From contig NC_064821.1 of the NCBI RefSeq assembly GCF_024166365.1, positions 50,247,093-50,311,092 of the forward strand: 64,000 nt of DNA. Direction: 5' to 3'. The position numbers and the translations under genes are program-made. The notes under the pieces are model-generated. The model had not been told where the DNA came from. It was given only the letters and a program-made list of their open reading frames with translations, and made no database searches. This stretch comes from Elephas maximus indicus (taxonomy: Eukaryota > Chordata > Mammalia > Proboscidea > Elephantidae). Within the stretch, counting starts at the first letter, position 1; every line of letters begins with the position of its first letter. This document shows, in pieces, positions 33,361-44,500 of this stretch.

Positions 33361-33897
33361 AACTTTCCAGTTGGTTGGCCAGATAGCTGTCTTCCAAATT
33401 TCTTGGTATAGACAAGTGAGCACTTCCTGCACTGCATCTGCTTGTTGAAACATCTCAAGTGTAATTTTCAATCACCTCATATGCATGCAGAAGCTGGATG
33501 ATGAATAAGGAAGACCAAAGAAAAATTGATGCCTTTGAATCATGGTGTTGGCAAAAAATACTGAATATAACATGGACTCCCAAAACAATGAACAAATCTG
33601 TCTTGGAAGAAGTAGAGCCAGAATGTTCCTTAGAAGCGAGGATGGCGAGACTTTGTCTCAGATGTTTTGAACATGTTATCGGGAGGGACTAGTCCCTGGA
33701 GAAGGACATCATGCTTAGTAGAGGGTCTGCAAAAAAAAAGGAAGACCCTCAAAGAGATGGATTGACACAGTGGCTGTAACAATTGACTCAAACAGCAAGG
33801 ATTGTGAGAATGGTGCAGGACTGGGTAGTGTTTTGTTCTGTTGTACATAGGGTCAGTATGAGTCGGAACTGACTCGACACCACCTGACAACAACAAC
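33361..33897 (+). mobile_element. RTE/BovB-like LINE with inverted 5' piece
   Basis: 33480-33897 is plus-strand RTE 3' end: it encodes the diverged C-terminal block KEDQRKIDAFESWCWQKILN and ends CGACACCACCTGACAACAAC. 33361-33470 is an RTE segment in the opposite orientation (GTTGGCCAGATAGCTGTCTT), from a more 5' part of the element. The arrangement fits twin priming. Confidence 0.78.
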
Positions 33898-34985
33898 AGC
33901 AACACAGGTGGCCAGCAGAACTAGCAGAGGCTGGTGTTTGCCTATCTGGCAGCCTGAAGGACATAGTCCTTCTAACTTTGTGAGCTCCAATGCAACTTTG
34001 AGGGGCTGGCTGTTTGAGAGAGAGTGTGCCACTTGGGCCGCTGGCAATAAGCACAGATGTGGGAAGGTGAGGACTGGATCTACTTCCAGGTGGAACTGGA
34101 TTCATGCTGATCTTTACCACTCAGTGAACAATGAATGTGGGATTTACCCACCTTGCCCATTGTTTAGTGCACCCACATTGGAGGTTTTCCAAACAAGCTG
34201 AGGACCACACTTGTCAGAGCTGTACAGATGATTCAGATAGTAGCGAGGGGCTCAGACTAAATCATTTCCAAGGTCCTTAAAGACTTCAAGTAATATAAGA
34301 TACAGCCAAAGCAATTTAAAGCAAAACTCTCCAAATAAAATGAGGAGAAAAACCCTGAAGGCAAAAAAAAAAAAGAATAATTAGGAAATTAAACAGCTAA
34401 ATAATCTGGTTAGTAAAGGCACATTAATAATTCTTGTAATTAATGCAGTTTTTTTTTTTTTTTTTTTTTTTACAGACTACTATTATTTTATTCCTTTCTC
34501 TCTGGAAAATGAAAAATCCATTAGTTTTTTTCCTTTTGCTTTTACCCAGAAATTAAAGATTGGTAAGTGGTAATTAGCACAGCTCCTGTCAAAGCCAATT
34601 GCCTAATGGGGACCGACATTTGACTTAAGTTGAAAGAATGGAATACAGCTAATGCGGAGTTCATTAGTCCCAGCTGCTTTCCTTGACATTTATTTTTTCC
34701 TTCCATAAGGACAGCCATGCCCTGCTCACTACTGATCTCCTATTTTTAGACATATTGCTGTGCTGCTGTTTCTATTCTAGAAAGCCTAGAGGCACAGTGG
34801 GGTTGGGAAGGTAATCGGTACCAGGGGCAACATAATGTGTTTGTGACCTCTCACTACACATTTGGTCTAGAGTTTGCAGATGAAGGTCTTTGCTCTGTGA
34901 ACCCATAGACCTGGGCCCCAAGGTGCATCTCCTTCTTTGCTCCCGCCCCCATCTCTCTGCCCCTGTCTGAGTAGATGAAAAAGAA
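33898..34985. other. CORT-DFFA intergenic, possible conserved noncoding block
   Basis: No gene is seen. It contains T23 at about 34449-34471. 34540-34700 is rich in TAATTAGC- and CTAATG-type homeodomain cores. Confidence 0.4.
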
Positions 34986-35130
34986 CCACTCTCTGTTCTA
35001 TGTGCTAGGTACTATGCTCTGCTTCATATATCGCTTCATTTAATCTTTCCAGCTGTGGGACATTCCGCTAACCTTACATTTGCTGAGACTAAGATCCCAA
35101 GAGGTTAGACTCAAGGCAGATTTGTCTCAT
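34986..35130 (-). mobile_element. MIR fragment
   Basis: TATGTGCTAGGTACTATGCT and CATTTAATCTTTCCAGCTGT. Confidence 0.65.
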
Positions 35131-36115
35131 GCCAAAACCCATAGTGGTTTTTTCCATTATCTCACACAGCCGAGATGCTTGGTGAGTTTGCTTCACCAAG
35201 TACAGAATATCAATACCAACACCCAGTCCAGTCAACTGAAGTGCTACTGTATATTTGATAGAAACAATTTAAGAAAGTATTTTTAATTCAGTAGGGCAAA
35301 CAAAGATGGAGGTGTCAATAAAATTGGTGAATAGAGATACCATTCACTATTCCTAGAATCCAGGGGTTCTTTACTGATGTTCATTGAAGCTTATCGCTCC
35401 TACACCAGCAGCACGACTGTGGTTAGGAATCTTCTGGCAATTATATTGTAGGTATATTAGCTCTCTTCCAGTTGGAGTAGACTCCAACTTATTATATTGA
35501 AGCTCGAGAAAAAGCCAAATGAGAAAGGGAGTGGCAGAAAAACTTTGAGGAAAGTTGAGATGGTTGTGTGGATAGCTGGTGAAATTTCTAAGCAGACACA
35601 AGGGAAGAAAGAGAAGGAAAAACTGGACCTTCCTGAGACCACCAAAAGTAAAAAGGGACCACTGTGAGTGACTACCTGGGGTCACAGCCACAGAACTCCC
35701 CTTCCGCCCACTGCCTCCTCTCCTGCTTTGGCCTCATTTTTTCCTCCCACTCCCACCCCAACATACAGTAGTATTTGCTTTTTAGTCCATTTTGTTTCAA
35801 TACAATTTAATATCAGAGTTAATTCTTTTGTACATTGAAATGAGGGGCTCGGTTAAAAAACAAAACAAAATCTGGCCCCACCCCCTGCCCCAAGAGCAAC
35901 CAGGATTAGAAGGTACAGCCATCAGTGCGCCTTCCGTTCCCACAGAACTGTGACTTAATGTTTTGAATGTCACTGAATTGCGAAGGTTAGATACGTCGTG
36001 TATATAGCTTATGGAAATCATCCAATTAAAATGTCACTTAAAAACACACACACAACAAAAAAAACAGTAATCTGGATGTAGAACAGAATGGGTGGTGTGT
36101 GGAACTAAAAGAAAA
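35131..36115. other. Intergenic, nothing recognised
   Basis: Unique-looking sequence with short CA and A-rich runs near 36040-36066. Confidence 0.45.
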
Positions 36116-36117
36116 TA

Positions 36118-36305
36118 CGGAGCAGTAAAGAGCACTGGAATTAGAAGCCAAAGACCTGACTTTGGATCTTCTAAATAGACCTGTGACATGAGGCAAGTCA
36201 CTGAACCTCGCTGAGTCCAGCTCTCCTCATTGGCTCGAACGAGAGCTCACAAGCCCTGCCTTGCCTCGCTCAGTGTTTTGTGAGGCTCCAATGTGACAAG
36301 TGTAG
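36118..36305 (+). mobile_element. MIR SINE
   Basis: AAGAGCACTGGAATTAGAAG, GACCTGACTTTGGATCTTCT and GGCAAGTCACTGAACCTCGC. Confidence 0.75.
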
Positions 36306-36577
36306 TATAGCCTGCAAACTGCTGTAATAACCCTCGGCGAGGAATTTTGAAAATGTGTGGGAATGCTTTTAGTTGTCTCAAAAACTGGAGGGTCTACTAG
36401 TGTTGAGTAGGTGGGGTCGGGACCATTGTTTTCTTGGAATGCATGGGACAGAATCTCATAACGAAGAATTGTCCCAAATCTATGTGACTTTTGAGTGTCA
36501 TGCTGGCCATTCATGTAGATGTTCAAAATTATTTTAGCCTGAAACCTAATTTTATATATAAACAAAATATTTTTTGC

Positions 36578-39075
36578 AGGTTTTTTTTTTTATTGTGGTA
36601 AATATATATACATATATATGTATATATATTTTTAAATTTTTATTGTGCTTTAGGTGAAAGTTTACAATCAAGTCAGTCTTTCATACAAAAATTTAGTATA
36701 CCTTGCTATATACTCCTAGGTGCTCTCCTCCTAATGAGACAGTACACTCCTTTCCACCCTCTATTTTTGTGTCCATTTGGCCAGCTTCTGACCCCCTCTG
36801 CCTTCTCATCTCCCATCCAGACAGGAGCTGCCCACATAGTTTCATGTGTCTACTTGATCCAAGCTCACTCCTCACCAGTATCATTTTCTATCCCATAGTC
36901 CAGTCCAATCCCTGTCTGAAGAGTTGGCTTTGGAAATGGTTCCTGTCTTGGGCTAACAAAAGGTCTGGGGACCATGACCTCTGGGGTCCTTCTAGTCTCA
37001 GTCAGACCATTAAGTCTGGTCTTTTTATGAGAATTTGAGATCTGAATCCCACTGCTGTCCTGCTCCCTCGGGGGTCCTCTGTGTTGTTCCCTGTCAGGGC
37101 AGTCATTGGTTGTAGCCGGGCACCACCTAGTTCTGGTCTCAGGCTAATGTAGTCTCCGGTTATGTGGCCCTTTCTGTCTCTTGGGCTCATAATTACCTGA
37201 TATCTTTGGTGTTCTTCATTCTCCTTTGCTCCAGGTGGATTGAGACCAATTGATGCATCTTAGAAGGCTGCTTGCTAGCGTTAAGACCCAGATGCCACTC
37301 TCCAAAGTGGGATGTAGAATGTTTTAATAGATTTTATTATGCCAATTGACCTAGAAGTTCCCTGAAACCATGGTCCCCAAGCCGCCATCCCTGCTATGCT
37401 GGCCTCCGAAGCACTCAGTTTATTCAGGGAACTTCTTTGCTTTTGGTTTAGTCCAGTTTCCTGACCTCTCCTGTATTGTGTGTTGTCTTACCCTTCACTA
37501 AAATAGTTCTTGTCTACTAATTAGTGAATACCCCTAACCCTCCCCACTCTCGTAACCATCAAATATTTTCTTCTCTAAACTATTTCTCCAGTTCTTATAA
37601 TTGTCGTCTCATACAATATTTTGTGACTAACTTCATTCAGCATAATGCCTTCCAGATTCCTCCATGTTATGAAATGTTCCACGGATTCATCGTTGTTCTT
37701 TATCAATGTGTAGTATTCCATTGTATGAATATACCATAATTTATTTATCCATTCTTCTGTTGATGGGCAACTTGGTTGCTTCCATCTTTTTGCTATTTTA
37801 AGCAGCACTGCAATGAACATGGGTGTGCATATATCTGTTTGTGTAAAGGCTCTTATTTCTCTAGGATATATTCCAAGGAGTGGGGTTGCTGGATCATATG
37901 GTCGTTCTATTTCTAGCTTTTTAGGGAAGTGCCAAATCGATTTCCAAAGTGGTTATACCACTTTACATTCCCACCAGCAGTGTATAAATGTTCCAGTCTC
38001 TCCACGACCTCTCCAACATTTATTGTTTTGTGTTTTTTGGATTAATGCCAGCCTTGTTGGAGATGGAATCTCATTGTAGTTTTAATTTGCATTTCTCTAA
38101 TGGCTAATGATCGTGAGCATTTCCTCACGTATCTGTTAGCTACCTGAATGTCTTTAGTGAAGTACCTGTTCATGTCCTTAGCCCATTTTTTTTGAGTTGT
38201 CTTTTTGTAGTTGAGTTTTTGCAGTAGCATGTAGATTTTACAGTGTATATACATATTTATATATTAGATATGTATATATATAAAACATCTGCCATTTCAA
38301 CATTTTCTACATGTACAGTTCAATGACATTAATTACATTCATCATGTTGTACAACCATCTATTGTTGTACAACAAACTATTGGTTTTCAAATTTTTCCAT
38401 CACCCTCAACAGGAACTCAGTGTCTCCACCCTCCCGCCCCTGGTAACCACTAATGTATACTCTATATACATTTGCCTAACCTAGACATTTCATATAAGCA
38501 GGATCATATACTATTTGTCCTTTTGTGACTGACTTATTTCAGCATGTTTTCAAGGTTCATCCATGTTGTAGTATATATTAGGACTTCATTTCTCTCTATG
38601 GTTGTCAAACTTTACTGAATGGATACACCACTTTTTATTTATCCATTCATCTGCTGATGGGCATTTAGGCTGTTTCTACCTTTTGGCTGTTGTGAATAAT
38701 GCCACAATGAACATTGGTGTACGAGTATCTGTTTACATTCCCACTTTCAATTATTTTGGGTATATACCTAGGAGTGGAATTGCTGGATTATATGGTAATT
38801 CTATGTTTAACTTGAGAATCCCTCAAACTGTTTTCCACAGTGGCTGTATCATTTACAATCCCACCAGTAATGGATGAGGGTTCCAATTTCTCCATGTCCT
38901 TACCAACACCTGTTGTTTCCCATTTTTTTGCTCACAGCCATCTTAGTGGAGGTGAAACGGTATCTCATTGTGGTTTTGATTTGCATTTCTCTAATGACCA
39001 ATGGCTTCAAGCATCTTTTCATGTGTTTGTTCGTACTTTTTGCAGTTTCCACATACCCTGGATTTTCTAGGAATG
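36578..39075 (-). mobile_element. Old L1M interrupted by a younger L1
   Basis: Left scrap TTTTTATTGTGGTAAATATA and right part 38282-39075 (ACATGTACAGTTCAATGACA; reverse-strand [20 protein letters not shown]) form one ancient minus-strand L1 3' end. The younger L1 lies between them. Confidence 0.75.
36630..38269 (-). mobile_element. Younger L1, 5'-truncated, with target duplication
   Basis: The 3'UTR starts at TTTTAAATTTTTATTGTGCT. The ORF2 C-terminus ([20 protein letters not shown] at about 37640-37750, [20 protein letters not shown] at about 38120-38180) lies to the right, with frameshifts. ATGTATATATAT flanks it at 36618-36629 and 38270-38281. Confidence 0.8.
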
Positions 39076-39394
39076 CAGCTACCTTGTAAATGAAGGGAGG
39101 TATGTTATTCTTTATCCAGAATTTTGCCATTTTAGAAAATCCTATTACCAAGGGCAGTACTGCTTGTGGTATTTGAGTTGGCAATCACTATACACCTACG
39201 CTAGTCTGCACCTGTCAAATTCATGATTTCCAACAAGCACCTGACAGCTTCATTGTGCCTTCTGGTATAGTCATGCCCAGACAGTGACATACTGAGATCC
39301 GTGTCATTTTATTAGATATTATCTTCCTTTGCTTCTTTTGTACTACTACATCTTGGGTCTTACATCGGTGCTTTTGAAAGTATATATGTAGGTT

Positions 39395-39881
39395 GTTGTC
39401 ATGGATTGAATTGTGCCCCCCAAAATATGTGTCAACTTGGTTAGGCCATGATTCTCAGTATTGTGTGGTTGTCCTCCAGTTTGTGATTACAATTTTATGT
39501 TAAAGAGGATTAGGGTGAGATTATAACACCCTTACTAAGGGCACATCCCTGATCCAACGTAAAGGGAGTTTCCCTGGGGTGTGGCCTGCACCACCTTTTA
39601 TCTTACAAGAGATAAAAGGAAAGGGAAGTGAGCAGAGAGGAGGGGACCTCATATCAGAGCATGTTCTTTGGACCCAGGGTTCCTGTGCAGAGAAGCTCCT
39701 AGTCCAGGGGAAGATTGATAACAAGGACCTTCCTCCAGAGCCAACAGAGAAAGCCTTCTCCTGGAGCTGACGCCCTGAATTTGGACTTCTAGCCTACTAG
39801 ACTGTGAGAGAATAAATTTCTCTTTGTTAAAGCCATCTACTTGTAGTATTTCTGTAATAGCAGCACTAGATGACTAAGATA
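39395..39881 (+). mobile_element. Afrotherian MaLR-like solo LTR fossil
   Basis: TGTCATGGATTGAATTGTGC to AGCACTAGATGACTAAGATA, with an AATAAA near 39811. GTAGGTT flanks it on both sides (39388-39394, 39882-39888). Solo LTR, same family as 21130, 49345 and 50789. Confidence 0.8.
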
Positions 39882-39888
39882 GTAGGTT

Positions 39889-40665
39889 ATCAACTATGGC
39901 TTTCATTTTAGGATAATTAAGGAATTACAAAATATGCTACTAAAATAGGAAATGTGAGGGCTAATAGGGTAAGAACCAATGGTGTAAGGCATTAGTAGGG
40001 ATGCCAAACAGATCTCAGCCCTCGTTTTTTAAGATCACAGAGAAGCAAACAGTCCTTTTTGTTCTGTTTGTTTCTTAACCAACTCTCTCACTTGACCCTA
40101 GGACTTAAACTGTTTTATTTCTTTACTTAATAACCAGCTATATATCTCTATCCGGCTACATATTTCTTAAAAATAGAAAAATTCTATTTTTCTCTAAGCC
40201 TGCTTAAAAGAAGTCAATGACAAATAAACCATCTTTTCCCTGCAAGGGGATTGTACCATGGATTGCAAAACCCAAAAAACAAGTTTGTACAGAACTAGGA
40301 GGTATATTCCACCCGGAGAGACTGGAGCCATATCACTTGGAAATGGAATTTAATGACCTTTATACCCCCCGCTGATAAAACATATTAGAATACTGAAAAG
40401 AGTTTCACAGTGGTAACAGATCTAATTTCACAATACTGAGTTAGATATTAGAAATGGTGAATTACACTATCTGTATGTCCCTATGGTCTGCAAACTTAAT
40501 ATATGCCTTTAAACAAACGAAAATATTCATTAACTTGGGAAACAAGTTTTCAGCCATAATCAACACTCTATTCTATCACCTTCTCTATAAACCATTATTT
40601 GTTTATAATTTTGCAGTTCTATCTTTAGAACAAGGACAACCTCTGTCTTTAAAAGTACAACTAAT
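39889..40665. other. Intergenic or DFFA 3' flank
   Basis: AT-rich unique sequence. It may include the distal DFFA 3'UTR. Confidence 0.4.
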
Positions 40666-40866
40666 AACCAACTGCTGTCCAGTGCATTCCAATTCATGGC
40701 AACCCCATTTGTGCCAGAGTAGTGTGAGCCACAGGAGTTTCAATGGCTGATTTTTCAGAAGTAGATTGCCAGGCCTTTCTTCCAAGGTGCCTCTGGGCAG
40801 ACTCAAGCCTCCAGCCTTTTGGTTAACAGCTAAGCATGATAACCATTTGTGCCACCCAGGTACTCC
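40666..40866 (-). mobile_element. AfroSINE, CTGGGTGGT-head type
   Basis: CCAACTGCTGTCCAGTGCAT to ATTTGTGCCACCCAGGTACT, in sense with DFFA. Confidence 0.87.
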
Positions 40867-40881
40867 TTTAGAACCAAGACC

Positions 40882-41046
40882 AAAAAACCCCCAAACCTGT
40901 TGCTGCTGAGTCGATTTCGACTCATAGCGACCCTACAGGACAGAGTAGAACTGCCCCACAGGGTTTCCAAGGAGTGGCTGGTAGATTCGAACACTGACCT
41001 TTTGGTCAGCAGCCATAACTCTTAACCACTGCACCATCAGGGCTTC
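40882..41046 (-). mobile_element. AfroSINE, CCCTGGTGGC-head type
   Basis: TTGCTGCTGAGTCGATTTCG to CCACTGCACCATCAGGGCTT, probably in the DFFA 3'UTR. Confidence 0.9.
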
Positions 41047-41366
41047 AGAACAAGGACAATGAATCCAAAATATGACAATTCCTTTTTACTGTCCTTCAGT
41101 GACTTTTAAACATGGAGCATAAGAACATGTAATCAGAGGAAATGGGATATGGCTATTGCAGCTATGGTGTATCATTCAAAATAGGTGGAAGGGCATATGT
41201 TGAGATGTGTAAAGGCTTTTCTGGAGGGCTATAAAGCCAGCCTTCCAGCCTGTTCCAGAACATGCCCTAAGGCAGGGTATGGAGTAGTCTGTAGGTGTCA
41301 ATGAATCTGGCTAAAGGTATTTCCTGATAACAAAAACCAGGCCACAGAGTTTCCTTGTAGCTGTAG

Positions 41367-41579
41367 CTAGGTGGGGTCTTGCTTAGCTCGTTTCGGACTC
41401 TGCAGCTGTCCAGGCCGTGAAGTCTTCCTTGCTGATACGCTCCTGAGAGACCGCAAACTCTGTATCTGCTGTAGACGCAGGCTGAGCTCCTGCTCACAGG
41501 CTTGTTGAACAGTTTCAGTTCTCTTTTTGTCCCAGTTCAAAGCAACAGCCAATGCTTTGGGGTCTTCCTTGGTAACCAA
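41367..41579 (-). CDS. DFFA: DFFA coding exon 6 with stop
   Basis: It encodes [20 protein letters not shown] to [10 protein letters not shown], with stop TAG at 41367-41369. The acceptor is CTTGCTGCAG. This is the end of the C-terminal chaperone domain plus the basic nuclear localisation tail, present only in the long isoform. Confidence 0.97.
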   Translation of the reverse strand: MVTKEDPKALAVALNWDKKRTETVQQACEQELSLRLQQIQSLRSLRSVSARKTSRPGQLQSPKRAKQDPT

Positions 41580-44500
41580 CTGCAGCAAGAACAGGAATCA
41601 TTGATAACCACTCCTTCTGCTACCCCTGTGTGCTGCTTTACTGCCTTTCCTTAGGAGAGGAGCATTTGGCAACACTGATTTATGCTATGTCTTTATGCTG
41701 AAATGCCATCACCGGGTTTGTTTCATATTAAATTGTCACATGCCTTTTCTTACCATACAACAGGAAAGGGTCTCCAGAAAAAAAACTGCTTGGAGCAACT
41801 CTAAAGTCACCCACCTACAGGAAATTTAGCCAAGTTCAAATCAGTTTCCTTCCTTTTTAACAGGAAGGTATGTGGCGACAGACAGGGAAGAGGATGAACA
41901 ATAAGAAATACGGTAACACCCATCCTGATAGCTTCCCTTCATCAAGTTTCTAGTTCCCCTGTCTCAGCCAGCACAAGGTGACCCCCTCAAGGGGTGTTTC
42001 CTTATGTGCCTCAGGATTTACTATGTACCTTCTTCAACCACTGACAGAACTGGAAGCCATCTCAGAAGCCTGAGTCCAGCTACGCCTCCTTGTCAGGTTC
42101 AGTCACTCCACTACTGACCCTGGACCAGAGGATAATGCTAGATGAGCTGAGGAAGTGCGTATTTTAAATAGCTATTTGGAATTAGGTTAAATGAGATGTC
42201 TATAAATGCTATGACATACAATAGGTGAATTGGCAGCTAAGATTCACGATCTGCAGAGGTGAAAAAACAATCCCCTACCAGCCTCTGCACTGTAATACTC
42301 CACCTCTACAGCAAGACATTCCTGCAGCTCAGGGTCCCTGGTTCTCGCCCACCTCCAAATCCTGACTGGATAAGCTCAGTTCTGGAGCAGGCTTCTCCTT
42401 CAGCACGGTAAGGACCTGGCTTGTGAGTGTAACTCCAGAGAACATCTCTCTGCTTGTACCCATGTCGACTGCATCCACCTCTTCAACAAACCCAGTTTTG
42501 GACTCTACAAAGCAAGCATGAGATCGAGATCAGCACACTGAGTAATTAGTCAGCTACACAAAGAACCACCCAGAGTAACGTCAGGCAAGGGATAAACATG
42601 TCAAGATCCTGGCAGCTGGGGCTTCAGAGTGTTTGACTGCATTGTCAAATTTTGTTCTTTTTCCAGGAAATGCTCTATAAGTACTTGGCTCTCACTGTAA
42701 CACCCCCAACGAAAGAGTCCTACCTTCCTGCTTTGACAAGATGCTGCCCTCCTTCTCCAAAGCCCGTATATAAAGCTCCAGGAGTTGCTTGGATTGGCGG
42801 GCTTCCTCTCTCTGGTCAAGCACCTGCTGGAGGGTGTTCTGGAGCCCCTGGACTGCAGCACAGCTTTGGCCGAGTTCCTGAGCCAGGTCTGAACATGGGA
42901 CATCGATGAGCACCTAATAAAGAGACAGGGACTCTAAGAAATCTAAAAGTACATCCTGAGCATGGCACTCTATCTCTCAAATACATCAATCTCAGAGGCT
43001 CATTTCATCTATTTCCCAAAGCTACCTAATATGACTGACTGAGAGTCAGCAGAGAGGCATGTATGTTTTCTCGTGAAAAAATTAGTAAAACAACACCTTA
43101 GTGTCCCATTAAAAAAAAACAAAACTATGATATCAAGAAATTCAATTCTGTAGGATAGAATGGAGAAGCTATATGATACAATGTATCAATACAAGGTTGT
43201 TTTAAGCAAAAGTTCCTTTAACAATTTTAACCTTAAACATTTTTTATTGTACATGATCATATAGAAAAATCAAACCCTAAAGCTCTAAACTGTAACTTAT
43301 ACCTAGTTTTTAAAAAATAATATTGTGTTTCGGTGAAGGTTTTAAACAGCAGTTTGGGTTCCCATTCGACAATTTCTACACAAACTGTTCAGTGACACTG
43401 GTTACATTTCTTTACAGTGCACGAACATTGTCATTATTTCTGTTCTGGTTGTTCGGTTTCCATTAGTTTCCCTGCCTGCTTATATTCTCATCTTTCTTTT
43501 AAAGTAATTATTGGCCGTTTGGTCTCATAGATTTTTTAAAGGAGCAAAGTACTCAGTGGTATTCTTTGTTGTGTGAGTCAATCCGTTATCAAAGTTTAAA
43601 GAGTATCTCGGGGCAACAGTCTTGGGAAGTCCTCGAGTCTCAACCAGTCTAGTAAGTCTGGTTTTTTTTTAAAGGAATTTGAGGTTCTATTCCATACATC
43701 CAGTTTCTAAATAACATGTTTGGTCTGTGAAGTGCGGGAGAGCTGACTTGTTAACATCCTAAATCTGCTAGGATAATAATTTTTAAAAAGGCTCAATGTT
43801 TTTGCATATACAGTAATTAGATTAAAAATAGTCTTTAGAAGAGAAAGATCAAACTGCTGAAACTGTTGAGCATGGTTCTAAACTCACAACATTGTGTAAC
43901 TGTCACCTCTGTCTAGTTCCAAAACATTTTCCTCACCCCAAAAGGAGACCCTGGACCCATTAAGCAGTTACTCCCCCATTCTCCCCTCCCCCAACCCCTG
44001 GCAAACACTAACCTACCTTCTGTCTCAATGGATTTACCTATTCTAGACACTTCACATAAGTGTAATTATACAATGTATGGCCTTCTGTGACTGGCTTCTT
44101 TCACATAGCATAATGTTTTCAAGGTTCATTCACGTTGTAGCATATATTAATTAGTGGTTTATTTCTTTTTACGGCTGCATAACATTCCGTTGTATGGATA
44201 CCCCAATTTTATTCATCTATTCATCAAATAATGAATACTTGGGTGGTTTCCACTTCTTGGCTACTTATATCTCCTTTTGCACCTCTTGGATTTTGAACCA
44301 CATAAAGGCATCCCTGGTGGCACAGTAGTTAAGTGTTTGGCTGCTAACCGAAAGTTTGGCAGTTTGAATCCATCAGCTGCTTCTTGGAAACCTCATGGGA
44401 CAGTTCTACTCTGTCCAATAGGGTCACTATGAGTTGGAATTGACTGGATGACAATGGTTTTTTTTTTTTTTGCATTTTGTCATTTGCTTTATTTTATGGT

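Larger units (their letters stand above)
40110..41366 (-). other. DFFA: DFFA probable 3'UTR
   Basis: Sequence downstream of the DFFA stop contains two AfroSINE copies (40666-40866, 40882-41046) in the same sense as DFFA. The first reverse-complement AATAAA I see is at 40114-40119, giving a 3'UTR near 1.25 kb. The end point is uncertain. Confidence 0.35.
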
